From: PALSA-894 sp963828625
GTDB taxonomy: Bacteria > Pseudomonadota > Alphaproteobacteria > Rhizobiales > Xanthobacteraceae
Reading direction: 5' to 3'
Assembly (NCBI GenBank): GCA_963828625.1
Contig: CAWHEX010000005.1
Location: 306,098-370,097 of the forward strand
Length of the DNA stretch: 64,000 bases
The notes beneath the pieces were generated by a model. That model worked only from the letters and a program-made list of their open reading frames with translations. It was not told where the DNA came from and did no database searches. Of the stretch, positions 63,655 to 64,000 are shown one piece after another (the stretch's first letter is position 1; each line of letters starts with the position of its first letter). Position numbers and translations under genes: made by a program.

Positions 63655-64000
63655 ATGTCAGTCGAACCCACGTCCATTCCTTCCGTAACTCCCGACCGAT
63701 CGACCCGCCGTGGCCGCCTTCGCCGGCCTGCCTGGCCGACCACGGGCCTCTGGCGCCACTCTGGCTTTCTCAAGCTGTGGGGCGCTGAGACCATCTCGCA
63801 ACTCGGTACCCAACTCACGGCCCTCGCCATCCCGCTAATCGCGGCGCTGTCGCTCGATGCCAACCCGGCCCAGATGGGCCTCCTGGTCGCCATCGGCACG
63901 TCCCCGTCGCTCCTGGTTGGGCTGTTCGTCGGTGTCTGGGTGGACCGCTTGCCGCGCAAGCCGGTGCTGATCGTTGCTGATCTCGCCCGGGCCGCCCTCC
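63655..64000 (+). CDS. MFS transporter, 5' part (runs off the window)
   Basis: The first 115 residues of a major facilitator. An N-terminal cytosolic tail (MSVEPTSIPSVTPDRSTRRG RLRRPAWPTTG) leads to LWRHSGFLKLWGAETISQLG TQLTALAIPLIAALSL (helix 1), MGLLVAIGTSPSLLVGLFVG (helix 2) and the loop motif VWVDRLPRKPVLIVADLARA (A-motif, D-R-x-x-R). This is the EntS/macrolide-efflux-like MFS group (F-LW-x-ET-S-LG start), common in Chloroflexi and Actinobacteria. The rest is outside the window. Confidence 0.88.
   Translation, partial: MSVEPTSIPSVTPDRSTRRGRLRRPAWPTTGLWRHSGFLKLWGAETISQLGTQLTALAIPLIAALSLDANPAQMGLLVAIGTSPSLLVGLFVGVWVDRLPRKPVLIVADLARAAL

Noticed and set aside
1..64000. tRNA, rRNA, CRISPR arrays and insertion sequences
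   Set aside because: I looked for T-loop motifs, regular direct repeats with spacers, transposase-like proteins and paired terminal repeats, and saw none that held up. A tRNAscan or CRISPR search would be decisive.

Overview
The window does not read as one genome. It looks like a metagenome scaffold stitched from at least three organisms, with base quality that changes along its length. Bases 1 to about 38,100 are a high-GC Rhizobiales-type alphaproteobacterium (Bradyrhizobium/Pseudolabrys-like gene order). Bases about 38,110-48,565 are Acidobacteria-like: a carboxypeptidase-regulatory-domain TonB receptor and a quinohemoprotein amine dehydrogenase locus. Bases about 48,570-64,000 are Chloroflexi/Thermomicrobia-like: S9 and M20 peptidases, TrpB2, a CBU_0592-type membrane protein. 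Genes are cut at each change (about 38.1, 48.57, 49.9 and 56.1 kb). Single-base insertions break reading frames densely in 25.9-30.7 kb, 38.9-49.8 kb and 55.9-59.7 kb, as in unpolished long-read sequence. I therefore treat most broken frames as sequence error, and taxonomic labels are inference from protein style.

Alphaproteobacterial part: 5' part of gcvT behind a tandem glycine riboswitch; an ArgD-type aminotransferase behind an arginine-rich leader ORF and terminator that look like an attenuator; a long leftward cytochrome aa3 oxidase block (ctaC, ctaD, ctaB, coxF, ctaG, ctaE), continued by a BenE transporter, a DUF983-SURF1 reading frame, thrC, an M16 peptidase, a GNAT enzyme, a periplasmic protein and a CoA-transferase. 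Rightward from the oxidase lie an IalB-family protein and tldD, with a secreted hydrolase convergent between them. Then come a Kef-type antiporter, small Rhizobiales proteins, a LysR/DUF1127 divergent pair, YbaK, an MFS transporter and gshA. An AT-richer island holding a broken Abi_alpha (DUF4393) gene sits between gshA and a GreA/B-family gene. The part ends with a GMC oxidoreductase and a fatty-acid beta-oxidation set (acyl-CoA dehydrogenase, thiolase, cupin, FadB-type enzyme).

Acidobacteria-like part: the most interesting system here. It runs, all rightward, as a flavoprotein of the QhpG/LodB/halogenase type, a TonB-dependent receptor, a small membrane protein, QHNDH alpha subunit (two heme motifs), the radical SAM/SPASM maturase QhpD, the gamma subunit QhpC, the beta-propeller beta subunit, and the ABC exporter QhpF. 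Several starts overlap the preceding stop. The QhpC residues that form the CTQ cofactor and three Cys-to-acid thioether bridges are all present at the spacings known from Paracoccus. This is a periplasmic amine-oxidising enzyme with its peptide-modification and export machinery, apparently coupled to an outer-membrane receptor.

Chloroflexi-like part: a 3'-truncated M20 peptidase, a 5'-truncated argininosuccinate-lyase-family gene, membrane proteins, an S9 peptidase, a secreted protein with repeated Cys-bounded 18-residue units, a methyltransferase fragment, a heterodimeric ABC exporter pair, an SH3/lytic-transglycosylase protein, an acidic hypothetical protein, TrpB2, and the start of an MFS transporter. 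I saw no tRNA, rRNA, CRISPR array or insertion sequence.
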